A DNA stretch of 64,000 nucleotides from JAHRAW01 sp963693025. Its GTDB lineage: Bacteria; Pseudomonadota; Gammaproteobacteria; Arenicellales; Poriferihabitantaceae. Shown piece after piece: positions 41,279 through 49,784 of this stretch. A program made the position numbers and the translations under genes. Below the pieces are notes generated by a model, which was given only the letters and a program-made list of their open reading frames with translations, was not told the DNA's origin and made no database searches. The first letter of the stretch is position 1. Each line of letters begins with the position of its first letter. The stretch lies in contig OY843749.1 in assembly GCA_963693025.1 (NCBI GenBank), forward strand, positions 1,488,001 through 1,552,000. Reading direction: 5' to 3'.

Positions 41279-42286
41279 TCATACCGACGCGGATGAACCC
41301 GGTTTGCGCGCAGGGGTCGTCCGCCAGTCTCGCTTTCGCAAGGCGTTTGGGTGGAGCGATTGTGCGGCGTGGTACAAGCCGGTGCGCGCCAGTTTGTGGG
41401 CGTCGTGGCAGCGGGTTTCGATGCCGGCGGTCGTGAGGGCGTGGTGGTAGTTGGTTGCCAGCGCGCCTTCACTGATTAGCGTGATGGGGTGGCGCGGGTC
41501 GGTGATGGGTTTGATGCCGGCGATTTCCAAGCCGATGAGCAGGCCGGAAAGCCGGGCGCGTAGTAAGTTTGCGTTGGCGTTGGCTTCGCCTTTCATCAGC
41601 ACGCCTTGTGCGCGCACGGAAAATAGCGATTGGAGGACGCGCTCCGGCGCATCGAGGGCTTCGCGCACGGCGGCGGAAAAAGACGGCGACCCGGCGAAGG
41701 CGGTTTGCGTGGACGACACGAAGGGGGCGAGTGTCGAGTGGTCGGCGAGCAACGAAAAGACCTCGCCCGTCATCGCCGTGTCAAAGCGGCGCAGTACGCC
41801 CGCCTCGACTTGCGCCCATTTTGAGTGGGTTCCGGGCAGGCAGACCATGCCCCGGATTGCGCCGCGCAACACCGCCCCGAGGAGCAGGGTTTCCTCGCCG
41901 CGCATGACATCCGGCGCACGCGCATCGCGTTGCGCCACGCCCGGCAGTATTCGCACATCGCGCCGCGCCGCCGGTGCGCGCACCGCCGCTTGTGCGATGG
42001 TCGCCAGTTCCACGGGCGGGTCGAGATAGGGCGCCTCGCGCCAGCCGCCCCTCGCTCCGGCCATGCCGCAGATGACGACCGGGGTGTCGGGCGCGACGCC
42101 TGATTCGCCCCATTCGCCCTGCTCGCTCAGCGCGGCTTCAAGCGCGGCATCGTAGTCCGCCGGGTTGAGCGTGGCGGCGCCGCGCTCGTTTTGCCGCTCG
42201 GCGAGCAGCCGTCCGTCGCCGCCAAACGCCCACAAGCGGCACCGGGTCGTGCCCCAATCGACGCAAACGCAGGCGGCGGGTTTCAT
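41279..42286 (-). CDS. dgoK: 2-dehydro-3-deoxygalactonokinase
   Basis: 335 residues. ATP-binding VDWGTTRCRLW (residues about 9-19), then VICGMAGARGGW, GVAQRDARAPDVMRGEE and LPGTHSKW, all characteristic of DgoK. It phosphorylates 2-keto-3-deoxygalactonate in the De Ley-Doudoroff galactonate route. The next step, an aldolase (DgoA), is not in the window. It is the last gene of the sugar operon, 31 bp after the enolase-family gene. Length matches E. coli DgoK (292) with a slightly extended tail. Confidence 0.9.
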   Translation of the reverse strand: MKPAACVCVDWGTTRCRLWAFGGDGRLLAERQNERGAATLNPADYDAALEAALSEQGEWGESGVAPDTPVVICGMAGARGGWREAPYLDPPVELATIAQAAVRAPAARRDVRILPGVAQRDARAPDVMRGEETLLLGAVLRGAIRGMVCLPGTHSKWAQVEAGVLRRFDTAMTGEVFSLLADHSTLAPFVSSTQTAFAGSPSFSAAVREALDAPERVLQSLFSVRAQGVLMKGEANANANLLRARLSGLLIGLEIAGIKPITDPRHPITLISEGALATNYHHALTTAGIETRCHDAHKLARTGLYHAAQSLHPNALRKRDWRTTPARKPGSSASV

Positions 42287-42317
42287 CGCGCGGCGGGCCG
42301 AATCAAGATGCGGATGG

Positions 42318-43496
42318 TTAGCGGTCCCCGGGGTCGGTGGTGTATCGGCGGATGAAGGCGCGGTCCGGCTCGACCCCCAGACCGGGGGCGTCCGGGATGG
42401 TGGCGTAGCCGCCGTTGGCGGCGACTTGTTGCTGGATGTTGAGCGGCTCGGTCAGCAGTTCGTCGCGGAATTTGTTGTCGGTGGTGTCGAATTCCAGCAG
42501 CGGCTCTTGCGGGTGCAGGCCGCCCGGCATGGGCGGGATGACGGCCAGCAGTTGCAGGTTGGCGGCGACCGCAATCGCCGAACCCCAGACGTGGTTGACC
42601 ACCGGCGTGAAATGCGTGTGCGCCAGCGCCAGCACTTTCAAGTATTCCGAGATGCCGCCGAGCGCGCACACCTCGGGCTGGGCGATGTCCAGACACCGCC
42701 CCTCCAGCAAGTGCCGCCACCCCCAGCGCGTGAACTCGGCCTCGCCGCCCGCGATATTGACCGCCAGCCGCGCGCGCAATTCTTTGTAGCCGTCCAGGTC
42801 TTCGGGCGCGACCGGCTCTTCAAACCAGTAAGCGTTCAATTCTTCGAGCGCGCGCCCGACCTGATAGGCGTCGCCGGTGGTGTAGCAGTGATTGGCGTCC
42901 ACCATGAACGGGTAGTCATCGCCGACCCCGCGCCGCACCGCCTCGGCGAGTTTGATGTCGTCGGCGCAGCCCAGCCCCACTTTCATCTTGGCAGCCACGA
43001 AGCCCGCGTCCTTTATCGCTTCGGCTTCGTCGGCGAAGCGGGCGGCCAGGGAGCGCACGTCGGTGCGCCGCAGCATCATGCCGTATCCATAGACCGGCAC
43101 GCGGCGGCGGTGCGCGCCGCCGATGAGTTTGCAAATCGGCAAGCCCGCCACCTTGCCGGCGATGTCCCACAGCGCAATATCAACGCCGGAGAGCGCTTGC
43201 AGCGCCATGCCCTTCTGCCCATGATCGCGCAGCAGGTGATAGACGGTGTGCCAGGCGACATCGCGGTCGATGGGGTCGTGGCCGAGGAGCATCGGTTGAA
43301 TCACGCGCTCAACGATGCCCTTGTTGGCGAGCGCGATGTTGCCGGGCCCGAAACACTCGCCCCAGCCGCTGATGCCTTCGTCGGTGCGCACCTCGACCAG
43401 ATGGGCGCTTCGTTTGGCGTAGTATTGCTGGGAGTAGCCGAGTTCTTCGGGCAGGTCGTATTGCAGGACGTGGCTGATGATGGCGGTGATTTTCAT
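42318..43496 (-). CDS. Mandelate racemase/muconate lactonizing family enzyme, sugar-acid type
   Basis: 392 residues of the enolase superfamily. The Lys pair is AAKMKVGLG. Metal ligands are the Asp of MVDAN, the Glu of FEEPV and the Glu of IAGGE. A His-type ending (NHVWGSAIA) follows. Overall it resembles D-galactarolactone cycloisomerase and galactonate/gluconate dehydratase-like enzymes, and I cannot choose between them. Beside dgoK and a sugar ABC importer it likely makes 2-keto-3-deoxy sugar acids or an isomerised lactone. Confidence 0.85.
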   Translation of the reverse strand: MKITAIISHVLQYDLPEELGYSQQYYAKRSAHLVEVRTDEGISGWGECFGPGNIALANKGIVERVIQPMLLGHDPIDRDVAWHTVYHLLRDHGQKGMALQALSGVDIALWDIAGKVAGLPICKLIGGAHRRRVPVYGYGMMLRRTDVRSLAARFADEAEAIKDAGFVAAKMKVGLGCADDIKLAEAVRRGVGDDYPFMVDANHCYTTGDAYQVGRALEELNAYWFEEPVAPEDLDGYKELRARLAVNIAGGEAEFTRWGWRHLLEGRCLDIAQPEVCALGGISEYLKVLALAHTHFTPVVNHVWGSAIAVAANLQLLAVIPPMPGGLHPQEPLLEFDTTDNKFRDELLTEPLNIQQQVAANGGYATIPDAPGLGVEPDRAFIRRYTTDPGDR

Positions 43497-43525
43497 GGCA
43501 TCATTTTCCCTTCAATGCGCGCGCT

Positions 43526-44500
43526 TCACCACGGCCGTTCGTCGCGCGTCAAATCAAGCCAGTCGAGTTCCTCCGCGGCGAGGTGCAGCGCCCCCGCTTT
43601 GGCCGACGAGGCGACCTGCTCCACGGTTTCCGCGCCGTTCAGCGCCACCACCGGAAAATCCTGGCTGATCACATACGCCAGCGCAATCTCAAACATCGTC
43701 ATCCCCTTGGCGTCGCCGAATTGCTCGGCGCGCCGTTTGCGCTCGAAGTTGTCGTCGGAGTAAAACACCCGCACCAGGTCGGCATCCGAAGTGTCGCCGG
43801 GGTCGGCCTTGGCGAAGAATCCGCGCCCGAGCGCCGACCACGCCACCAGCAGGAAGTTGTTTGCCACAAACCAGCGGCGGTCTTCCTGCGTGGTCACGAC
43901 GGTGTCGGGCCAGAACGGCTCGTTCGCCTGCGCCAGCGAGAAATTCGGGCTGGCGCTCATCATCGCCGCCTTGTCGTTGGCGCGCGCATAGTCGATCGCT
44001 TCTTGTATGCGCTCGGTCGTCCAGTTGGATGCGCCGTACGCTTTCAGCCGACCGGCGCGCACTTCCTCGTCGAGCGCATCGACCAGCGGACCAACCGGAT
44101 GCGCCGGGTCATCGCGGTGGAACATCCAGATATCCAAACAATCGGTTTGCAAGCGCGCCAGCGAGCCGTCGATCGCGCGGTGGATGGAAGCCGGGTTGAT
44201 TTGCGCGCCGCCCGGATGGATGGGCGCGCAGTAGCCGGGTATCAAGCCCTTGGAGGCCAGTATGATGTTGTCGCGCATGCCGCGCCGCGCCGCCAGCCAC
44301 TCGCCGATGACCGTCTCCGAGTAGCCGTGCTCCTCGACCGCGCCGTACACCTCGGCGGTGTCCACATAGGTGCCGCCGTGTTCCACGTAGGCGTCGAGCA
44401 GGCTGAAGTCCCGCTCCAAGGTATCGGGATGGAAAATCATGGTGCCCATGCCGATGACCGAGGCGGGCTTGTCGAGCGCATCGATGTTGACTGTTTTCAT
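43526..44500 (-). CDS. Aldo/keto reductase
   Basis: 324 residues of the AKR (TIM barrel) fold. Catalytic tetrad: Asp and Tyr in VDTAEVYG, Lys in LASKGL, His in MFHRDD. The NADP-binding part near the end is YVISQDFPVVALNGAETVEQV. In this operon it probably oxidises or reduces the transported sugar (for example sugar to lactone). The specific substrate is unclear. It starts at ATG 44500. Confidence 0.85.
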   Translation of the reverse strand: MKTVNIDALDKPASVIGMGTMIFHPDTLERDFSLLDAYVEHGGTYVDTAEVYGAVEEHGYSETVIGEWLAARRGMRDNIILASKGLIPGYCAPIHPGGAQINPASIHRAIDGSLARLQTDCLDIWMFHRDDPAHPVGPLVDALDEEVRAGRLKAYGASNWTTERIQEAIDYARANDKAAMMSASPNFSLAQANEPFWPDTVVTTQEDRRWFVANNFLLVAWSALGRGFFAKADPGDTSDADLVRVFYSDDNFERKRRAEQFGDAKGMTMFEIALAYVISQDFPVVALNGAETVEQVASSAKAGALHLAAEELDWLDLTRDERPW

Positions 44501-44520
44501 TGCGTTGTTCCCGGTTGTGT

Positions 44521-45690
44521 TTAGCGTGATGCGCCGGCGCCACCGCGCGAGAGCGCGTCGAGCGACACCGCCAACAGCAGGATGACGCCGGAGAACATCA
44601 GTTTGTCGGCGGCGCTTGCGCCGGAAAGGTCGAGGCCATTGCCGAGCGAGCCGATGACCAACGCGCCCAGGATGGCATTCCAGACGCTACCGTGACCGCC
44701 GAACAACGAGGTGCCGCCGACCACCGCCGCGCCGATCGCTTCCAACAGCAACGGACCGCCGGCGAATGCGTTGAACGACACCGAGGCGTAGCGTGAGGCG
44801 CCGACGATGCCGCCGATGGCCGCCATCAAGCCGACGATGGAAAAAGCCGCGACCCGTATGCGCCGCACCGGAATGCCGACGCGGCGCGCCGATTCGGGGT
44901 TTCCGCCGATGGCGAACAGGTGGCGGCCAAACGGCGTGGCGGTGGTGACCCACCACAGCAATGCGAGCACGGCGCCGAGGATGACCATCAGCAACGGCAC
45001 ACCGCGATAGGCGTTGAGCGTCGCCACCGCCGCCAGCACCAGCGCCGCGAACAACGCGATTCGCGCGAGCAGCGGCGCCGCCTCCATGCGCTCCAGTCCG
45101 CGTTGGCGGCGGTGGTGGTTCAAGCGAAACAGCACGAGCGCAACGAATGCAATCAGCGCGAGCGCGAGCGCCCAGCCGAGCCAGTTCGGCAGGGTCACCG
45201 TGGTCAGACCGCGGATGGCCGGGTCGCGCATGTTGAGCGCGCCGTGGATGCCGAGAATTTTCAGCATCAGCCCTTGAAAACCGAGCAGCCCGGCGAGCGT
45301 CACGACGAAGGACGGGATGCCGACATAGGCGATGACCCAGCCCTGCGCGAAGCCGAGCACGACGCCGGCGGCGAGCGCGGCGGCGACGGCCAGATAGGCG
45401 GGCACGCCGAGGTTGGTGACCAGCACCGCCAGGATGGCAGCGCCGACACCGGCGACGGCGGCGATGGACAGGTCAATATCGCCAATCAGCAACACCACGG
45501 TGACGCCGGCGGCGAGCGTCGCCACCACCGCGCTTTGCATCAACAGGAAATACAAATTGCGCGCGCTCAGGAAAGCCGGCTCGGTGAGCGCGAAGAAAGT
45601 CCAGATGACCAGTAGCGACGCGAGCACCGGCAGGAATTGCCCGAGGTCGTGCGCGCGGATTTTGCGGAGGCGGTGGGAGAGGGTTGTCAT
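44521..45690 (-). CDS. Sugar ABC transporter permease (XylH-like)
   Basis: 389 residues with about ten membrane segments, matching XylH in length. Typical sequence: VLLIGDIDLSIAAVAGVGA and GGTSLFGGHGSVWNAILGAL. The ATG at 45690 was chosen because upstream in-frame sequence is a TPTPTPTP low-complexity run (45691-45730) ahead of a normal-looking N-terminus (MTTLSHRLRKI). It forms the inner-membrane channel for a pentose, hexose or sugar acid. Confidence 0.88.
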   Translation of the reverse strand: MTTLSHRLRKIRAHDLGQFLPVLASLLVIWTFFALTEPAFLSARNLYFLLMQSAVVATLAAGVTVVLLIGDIDLSIAAVAGVGAAILAVLVTNLGVPAYLAVAAALAAGVVLGFAQGWVIAYVGIPSFVVTLAGLLGFQGLMLKILGIHGALNMRDPAIRGLTTVTLPNWLGWALALALIAFVALVLFRLNHHRRQRGLERMEAAPLLARIALFAALVLAAVATLNAYRGVPLLMVILGAVLALLWWVTTATPFGRHLFAIGGNPESARRVGIPVRRIRVAAFSIVGLMAAIGGIVGASRYASVSFNAFAGGPLLLEAIGAAVVGGTSLFGGHGSVWNAILGALVIGSLGNGLDLSGASAADKLMFSGVILLLAVSLDALSRGGAGASR

Positions 45691-45730
45691 CGGCGTGGGG
45701 GTTGGCGTCGGCGTCGGCGTCAGCGTCAGG

Positions 45731-46555
45731 TTAGGCCGCGACCGCGGATGGCGGGTCATCGCGCCCGTGCATCATCGCGATCACGATCTCATCCGGCGCA
45801 CTGGCATCGGTGTCCCACACGCCGACTCGCGCGCCGTGGCGCAACACCGAAATGCGGTCGCACACCGCGAATACATCGCGCAGGTTATGCGACACATAAA
45901 TCACCGCGTGACGGTTCTCGCGCAGTTGCCGCACCACATCCAACACCTGCGAGGTTTGCGCAATGCCGAGCGCGGCGGTCGGCTCGTCCAGCAGCACCAC
46001 GGTGGATTCGGTGCGCACCGCGCGCGCGATGGCGACCGCCTGGCGCTGCCCGCCGGAAAGCGCGCCGACTTTCGCGCGCACCGATGACAGCGTGCGCAAA
46101 TTCAACTGGGCGACCGCGCGGCGCGAGCGCTCTTCCATGTCCAACCCGCTCAACGGCCGCAACGGCGGCGGCAGGCAACGCGCCCAGCGCGCGGTCTGCT
46201 CGTGACCGAGGAACAGGTTCGCGGTCACGTCCAAGTTTTCGCACAACGCCAAGTCCTGAAACACGGTCTGAAAGCCGAGCGCGGCCGCCGCCGCCGGCGA
46301 GGGCACCGCGATTTCGCGCCCGTCCAGCAACAACCGCCCGCGGTCGGGGCGGTCGACGCCGGCGATGACTTTCATCAGCGTGGACTTGCCGGCGCCGTTG
46401 TCGCCGACCAGCCCCATCACCTCGCCGCGGCGCACCTCCAGGTCGGCGCCGCGCAACGCCCGCACCGCGCCGAAACTTTTGTGCACACCCTCGATACGCA
46501 GGTGGGCGGACGCGGTCGACGCATCGTCCGCGGAGGACCGGCGGTCATCCGTCAT
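45731..46555 (-). CDS. Sugar ABC transporter ATP-binding protein (single-domain)
   Basis: 274 residues from ATG 46555. Walker A is GDNGAGKST, signature LSGGQRQAVAIARA, Walker B LLDEPTAALG. The family usually has two fused ATPase domains (XylG, about 510 residues), but this has one, so two copies probably assemble. The start follows the binding-protein stop by four bases. It provides energy for the sugar importer. Confidence 0.88.
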   Translation of the reverse strand: MTDDRRSSADDASTASAHLRIEGVHKSFGAVRALRGADLEVRRGEVMGLVGDNGAGKSTLMKVIAGVDRPDRGRLLLDGREIAVPSPAAAAALGFQTVFQDLALCENLDVTANLFLGHEQTARWARCLPPPLRPLSGLDMEERSRRAVAQLNLRTLSSVRAKVGALSGGQRQAVAIARAVRTESTVVLLDEPTAALGIAQTSQVLDVVRQLRENRHAVIYVSHNLRDVFAVCDRISVLRHGARVGVWDTDASAPDEIVIAMMHGRDDPPSAVAA

Positions 46556-46559
46556 CGTT

Positions 46560-47678
46560 TTACGATTTGCAAAACGCCGTTTGCGCCGCTTCGCCCTTGC
46601 AGACATCCGCCTTGCTGATGGACGAATCATTGTCGATCACATACTGCACGCCCTTCTCGCCGACCGCGTTGTAGAAGCCGACCGGCACCATCGGCACTTC
46701 CTTGCCGGCGCTGTTGGCGGGGGAGACGCCTTCAACGATGCCGTCCAGCGATTCGCCGTTCAACAGGGCGACGCTCGCCTTGGCGGTCGATTCCATCATC
46801 AGGCTGAAGTCGCGCCATACGCTCTGCGTCTGCTTGCCGAGCAGGATGCGCTGCAACGCCGCGACCGTGCAGTCCAGGCCGCTGACCGGCACTTGCCCCG
46901 CCATGCCCTGCTCTTCGAGCGCGGCGGCGGCGGCGCCGGCATTGCCGTCGTTGGACGACACCACGCCCTGCACGTTGTTCTGCAGTTTGGTCAACGCCTG
47001 ATCCATTGAGCGGCGCGCAATCGCCGGATCCCAGCCCGGCGTCCAATTCTCGTAGCCGAGAATGCGCTCGCCGGAATCAAACAGCGGCTGCAAGACATCC
47101 AGTTGCCCCTGGTGGATGGTCGGCGCATTCGGGTCGGTCGGCGAGCCTTTGAGCAGCACCAGCGTATCGCCGAATTTCGTGTTGGCTACCACGTGCGCGG
47201 CCTGCGCTCGCCCGGAAGCGCGCAAATCCGCCTGCACCCAGAAACTGGTGTTGGTGGACTGAATCATGCGGTCGTAGGCGATCGCCGGCACGCCCTCGTC
47301 GGCGGCTTGGTCGGCGATCACCGCCGCGGCTTCGCCGTCGATGGGGATGACCACCAGCACCTTGGCGCCGCGCGTCAGCGCTTGCTCGGCCTGACGCTGC
47401 TGCTGCGCCGAGTCGCCGTTGGCGTTCAGCACTTCCACCTCGACATCCGGCGCCAGGTTTTTCATGTGCTGCACGAAGAACGCGCCGTCCTGACTTTCCC
47501 AGCGCGGCTGGTCATTGTCCGGTAGCAGCAGCACGACCTGCGCGAGCGCGCCGCCGGCATAAAACGCGGGCAGGGCGGCGAGCGCCGCGCGCGCGATGAA
47601 GCGGGTGATTTTTGTGAATGGGGTTTTCGCCGGCTCGGTGGCTTTGGCGGCATCAGGGATTGTGGTGTTGATTTTCAT
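46560..47678 (-). CDS. Sugar ABC transporter substrate-binding protein (XylF-like)
   Basis: 372 residues with an N-terminal signal (GGALA region after a hydrophobic stretch), so periplasmic. It has the type I periplasmic-binding fold with VVIPIDGEAAAVIADQA and VVSSNDGNAGAAAAAL, as in XylF and related proteins. It binds the sugar for the two preceding transporter genes in this operon. The gene is first of the transporter set, and its 5' end overlaps the 3' end of the regulator gene by 26 bases. Confidence 0.9.
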   Translation of the reverse strand: MKINTTIPDAAKATEPAKTPFTKITRFIARAALAALPAFYAGGALAQVVLLLPDNDQPRWESQDGAFFVQHMKNLAPDVEVEVLNANGDSAQQQRQAEQALTRGAKVLVVIPIDGEAAAVIADQAADEGVPAIAYDRMIQSTNTSFWVQADLRASGRAQAAHVVANTKFGDTLVLLKGSPTDPNAPTIHQGQLDVLQPLFDSGERILGYENWTPGWDPAIARRSMDQALTKLQNNVQGVVSSNDGNAGAAAAALEEQGMAGQVPVSGLDCTVAALQRILLGKQTQSVWRDFSLMMESTAKASVALLNGESLDGIVEGVSPANSAGKEVPMVPVGFYNAVGEKGVQYVIDNDSSISKADVCKGEAAQTAFCKS

Positions 47679-48471
47679 GGTCTCTCTCCGGTGGTTGGTT
47701 GGAAGGGTTCGCTGAATCGGTGGCGGTGGCGGCGACGGTATGTGCCAGCCTGCCGTGCAAGCGGTGGTGGGCGTCGGCGAGCAATTTTTCCATGCACGCT
47801 TCGGCGCGCTCGGGGTCGCGTTCGGCGATCGCCTCGGCGACCTCGCGGTGGAACGGAATGGAGTCTTCGTTTTCGCGCGGGTCTTTGTTGGTCAAGCGGA
47901 TACTGTTCAGCAGGGCGGAAAAAATCACGCCCTCCATGGCCGCGAGAATCTCGTTGTCGGCGGCGCGCAAAATGGCACGGTGGAAGAGCGCATCGGCCAT
48001 AACAAACTCTTCGATGGAGCCTTTCTCCTGCTCCATCCGCCGCTGCGCCTGCTCGATGTCCGCCAGCCGCTCGGCGCCGCCCCGCTCGGCGGCCCAGCGC
48101 GCGGCTTTGGGTTCGATCACCAGGCGAATGTCCATCAACTGGCGCAGAAAATCCGGGCGGGGTGGCGCCGACTGGTGCCAGGCGAGCACGTCGTCGTCCA
48201 GCAACCCCCAATCGGCGCGCAAGCGCACGCGCGTGCCGATGCCACGACGCACTTCCAGCAACCCCTTGCCGACCAGAATCTTGACCGCATCGCGGACCAC
48301 CGAGCGGCTGACCTGATAGCGCTCGGTGAGCGCGTTTTCGTCCTCAATCAAGTCCCCGGAGCCATACAGTCCCGCCACAATGCGCCGCCCCAACTCGCGC
48401 GCCACCTGCACGGCGAGACTGTGGGTGAGCCCGGAAGACTGCTTGAGGTCGTAGTAAATCATTTCATTCAT
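47653..48471 (-). CDS. GntR/FadR-family (FCD) transcriptional regulator
   Basis: About 272 residues from ATG 48471. Residues 20-80 are a winged helix with the GntR signature LTERYQVSRSVVRDAVKIL. The C-terminal FCD effector domain begins at DIRLVIEPKAARWAAE, with helical ligand-binding residues typical of DgoR/UxuR-type sugar-acid sensors. It lies upstream of and on the same strand as the sugar operon, which it probably controls in response to a sugar acid. It ends 26 bases inside the binding-protein gene. Confidence 0.88.
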   Translation of the reverse strand: MNEMIYYDLKQSSGLTHSLAVQVARELGRRIVAGLYGSGDLIEDENALTERYQVSRSVVRDAVKILVGKGLLEVRRGIGTRVRLRADWGLLDDDVLAWHQSAPPRPDFLRQLMDIRLVIEPKAARWAAERGGAERLADIEQAQRRMEQEKGSIEEFVMADALFHRAILRAADNEILAAMEGVIFSALLNSIRLTNKDPRENEDSIPFHREVAEAIAERDPERAEACMEKLLADAHHRLHGRLAHTVAATATDSANPSNQPPERDHENQHHNP

Positions 48472-48483
48472 ACAAAACACGCT

Positions 48484-48496
48484 AACATATGATGTT
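48484..48496 (-). promoter_or_regulatory. Candidate operator palindrome upstream of the sugar-operon regulator
   Basis: AACATATGATGTT, a perfect 5-bp palindrome around a 3-bp centre, lies 13 bp before the regulator start. Position suggests autoregulation of the operon by the GntR/FCD protein. The sequence does not carry the usual GntR core TNGTNNNACNA, so the assignment is weak. Confidence 0.3.
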
Positions 48497-48566
48497 TGGG
48501 TAGTAAACCTTGAATTCAGCCGGGAAGGGTAATGGGGCACATGACGGGAGGGAGCCCCCCATAACT

Positions 48567-48767
48567 CGTCATTCTCTAACGATAGAAAAATAAGGAGCGA
48601 CAGCGACTATATTTTTCATCGCCTTCGGGAATCTCCCTCAGGTTACCGTGGATTTCAACAAAGCCCATGCCAGTCTTAGGAAGATTCCCGAGGACGCAAG
48701 TGTCCGTAAGCCGCCGCTTAAAAGAAAAAGCGCGGCGACAACGGACACTAACGATCGATAAATGACG
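48567..48767 (-). repeat. Intergenic palindromic repeat, copy 6 (long form)
   Basis: A minus-oriented copy from CGTCATTCTCTAACGATAG to AAATGACG, with degenerate outer ends (CTAACG and GATCGATA) but intact CTCCCTCAGG/CTTAGGAAG and GTGTCCGT/ACGGACAC pairs. With its flank it covers most of the gap 48472-48802. The ends are less well paired than in copies 3 and 7, suggesting an older insertion. Confidence 0.8.
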
Positions 48768-48802
48768 AAGTGGTGGTGAATGACGCGTGCGCTTGGGGGT
48801 TC

Positions 48803-48940
48803 TCACGCAAACCCGATTTTGGGCACCGCCTCAATGGCAAGCCCGGCAACATCAGCGCTGGACGCGCTCCACACGCCGGCACCGTCGTCCCACAACGCAT
48901 TTACTCCAATCAAAACCTCAGCGCTGTTTCTGTGGGTCAT
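48803..48940 (-). pseudogene. Truncated DUF1902-type antitoxin remnant
   Basis: A 45-residue frame from ATG 48940 reading VLIGVNALWDDGAGVWSA, then SSADVAGLAIEA, and then leaving the family (VPKIGFA, stop). DUF1902 proteins, HicB-like antitoxins, usually continue for another 25 or so residues after IEA. It directly follows another antitoxin fragment, so the locus is a graveyard of toxin-antitoxin genes. Confidence 0.6.
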
Positions 48941-49115
48941 CGGCGGCATCTCCGCTTATTCGGGGAACGGAAAACTGCTTTCGCTTGGCGGTGCGTCGCG
49001 GACTATCGGCATCAACCAACGCCGGCTGATGGACAACCGCCCGCCCGCGTTTTCCTTCGGAGTACCGAATCGCCTCGGTGAGACCTTGTTTGATGCTGTC
49101 GAAAGATTTAGACAT
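48918..49115 (-). pseudogene. HigA/NadS-like antitoxin N-terminal remnant
   Basis: A 65-residue frame opening MSKSFDSIKQGLTEAIRYSE, then GKRGRAVVHQP, which is the usual N-terminus of HigA/NadS-type helix-turn-helix antitoxins. After about residue 35 the sequence is no longer recognisable and no HTH is found. No higB toxin is readable upstream. Probably a frameshifted or deleted gene. Confidence 0.55.
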
Positions 49116-49236
49116 TGTTTACGCGAGTTCACGGTTGGCTTGCAACACAAGCGCCTGGCCTGTCGCTGACGTATTCCTTTTAACGCGCGTCAAGCCGAGT
49201 GTATTGCGTTACCAACCCGGCAACGGTTGTTTCTTT

Positions 49237-49271
49237 AACCTGACTCTGCGAGGACATCGTAGAATCAGGTT
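49237..49271. repeat. Imperfect 15-bp inverted repeat (hairpin)
   Basis: Arms AACCTGACTCTGCGA and TCGTAGAATCAGGTT around a 5-base loop, with two mismatches (one G:U-compatible). It sits 30 bp beyond the hicA stop on the minus strand. It lacks a T-run on that strand, so it is a poor intrinsic terminator. It may be a small transcript stabiliser or a fossil. Confidence 0.4.
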
Positions 49272-49300
49272 TGACCGCCCGATATCAGATGAGTGGCAAA

Positions 49301-49489
49301 CTATTTTATCGGCTTTACACTTAAATCCTTACATATTTTTCCGGCCAGAATATCGTTTATTTCAATATGCATGGGAATTGCTGAGCGTTTATTCAAACTT
49401 GGGTTGTGCCACCACGAATGTTTGCCGCCTTCACGCAATAACTCACAATCTTGATTCTTGAGATGCTTCAGCAACCGGGTTCGTTTCAT
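49301..49489 (-). CDS. hicA: HicA-type mRNA interferase toxin
   Basis: 62 residues, the normal HicA length. The fold is MKRTRLLKHLKNQDCELLRE followed by GGKHSWWHNP with the catalytic His, then the charged C-terminal SAIPMH. HicA cleaves mRNA and is neutralised by HicB. The start overlaps the end of hicB by four bases (ATGA). Order is antitoxin first, then toxin. Confidence 0.88.
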   Translation of the reverse strand: MKRTRLLKHLKNQDCELLREGGKHSWWHNPSLNKRSAIPMHIEINDILAGKICKDLSVKPIK

Positions 49490-49710
49490 ACCATCACGGA
49501 AATTTTTTCTTCATGAAAATCCTTGCCCGCCGTCGAAACAGCATCCCGGCGATTAAATTCCACCGCTTCTTTCAGGGTGATTTTTAACGTTTGCCTAAGC
49601 GTTTGCATGTCTTTTTCCTGACAATTAACTCCCGGCACCTCTTCAATCCAGCCAATCCACCAGTCGCCTTCTTGTTTCATAATAGCGGTGTATTCATTCT
49701 TTGTTTTCAT
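49486..49710 (-). CDS. hicB: HicB-type antitoxin
   Basis: 74 residues from ATG 49710 (MKTKNEYTAIMKQEGDWW), preceded by GGGGG. An earlier in-frame ATG (49737) would add nine residues and is less like the family. It has the HicB RNase H-like fold with GWIEEVPGVNCQEK and a short helical tail LRQTLKITLKEAVEF. It should bind HicA and regulate its own promoter. Confidence 0.88.
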   Translation of the reverse strand: MKTKNEYTAIMKQEGDWWIGWIEEVPGVNCQEKDMQTLRQTLKITLKEAVEFNRRDAVSTAGKDFHEEKISVMV

Positions 49711-49784
49711 CATGCCCCCAATAAAAAGACCGGTCATCGAACCATTTGCAGATTTCTGCTATGCCACATTTTACAGGTTTCCAA

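Noticed and set aside
48780..49169. A 129-codon plus-strand frame
   Set aside because: The minus strand carries recognisable antitoxin fragments (DUF1902 and HigA-like); the plus frame has no recognisable features.
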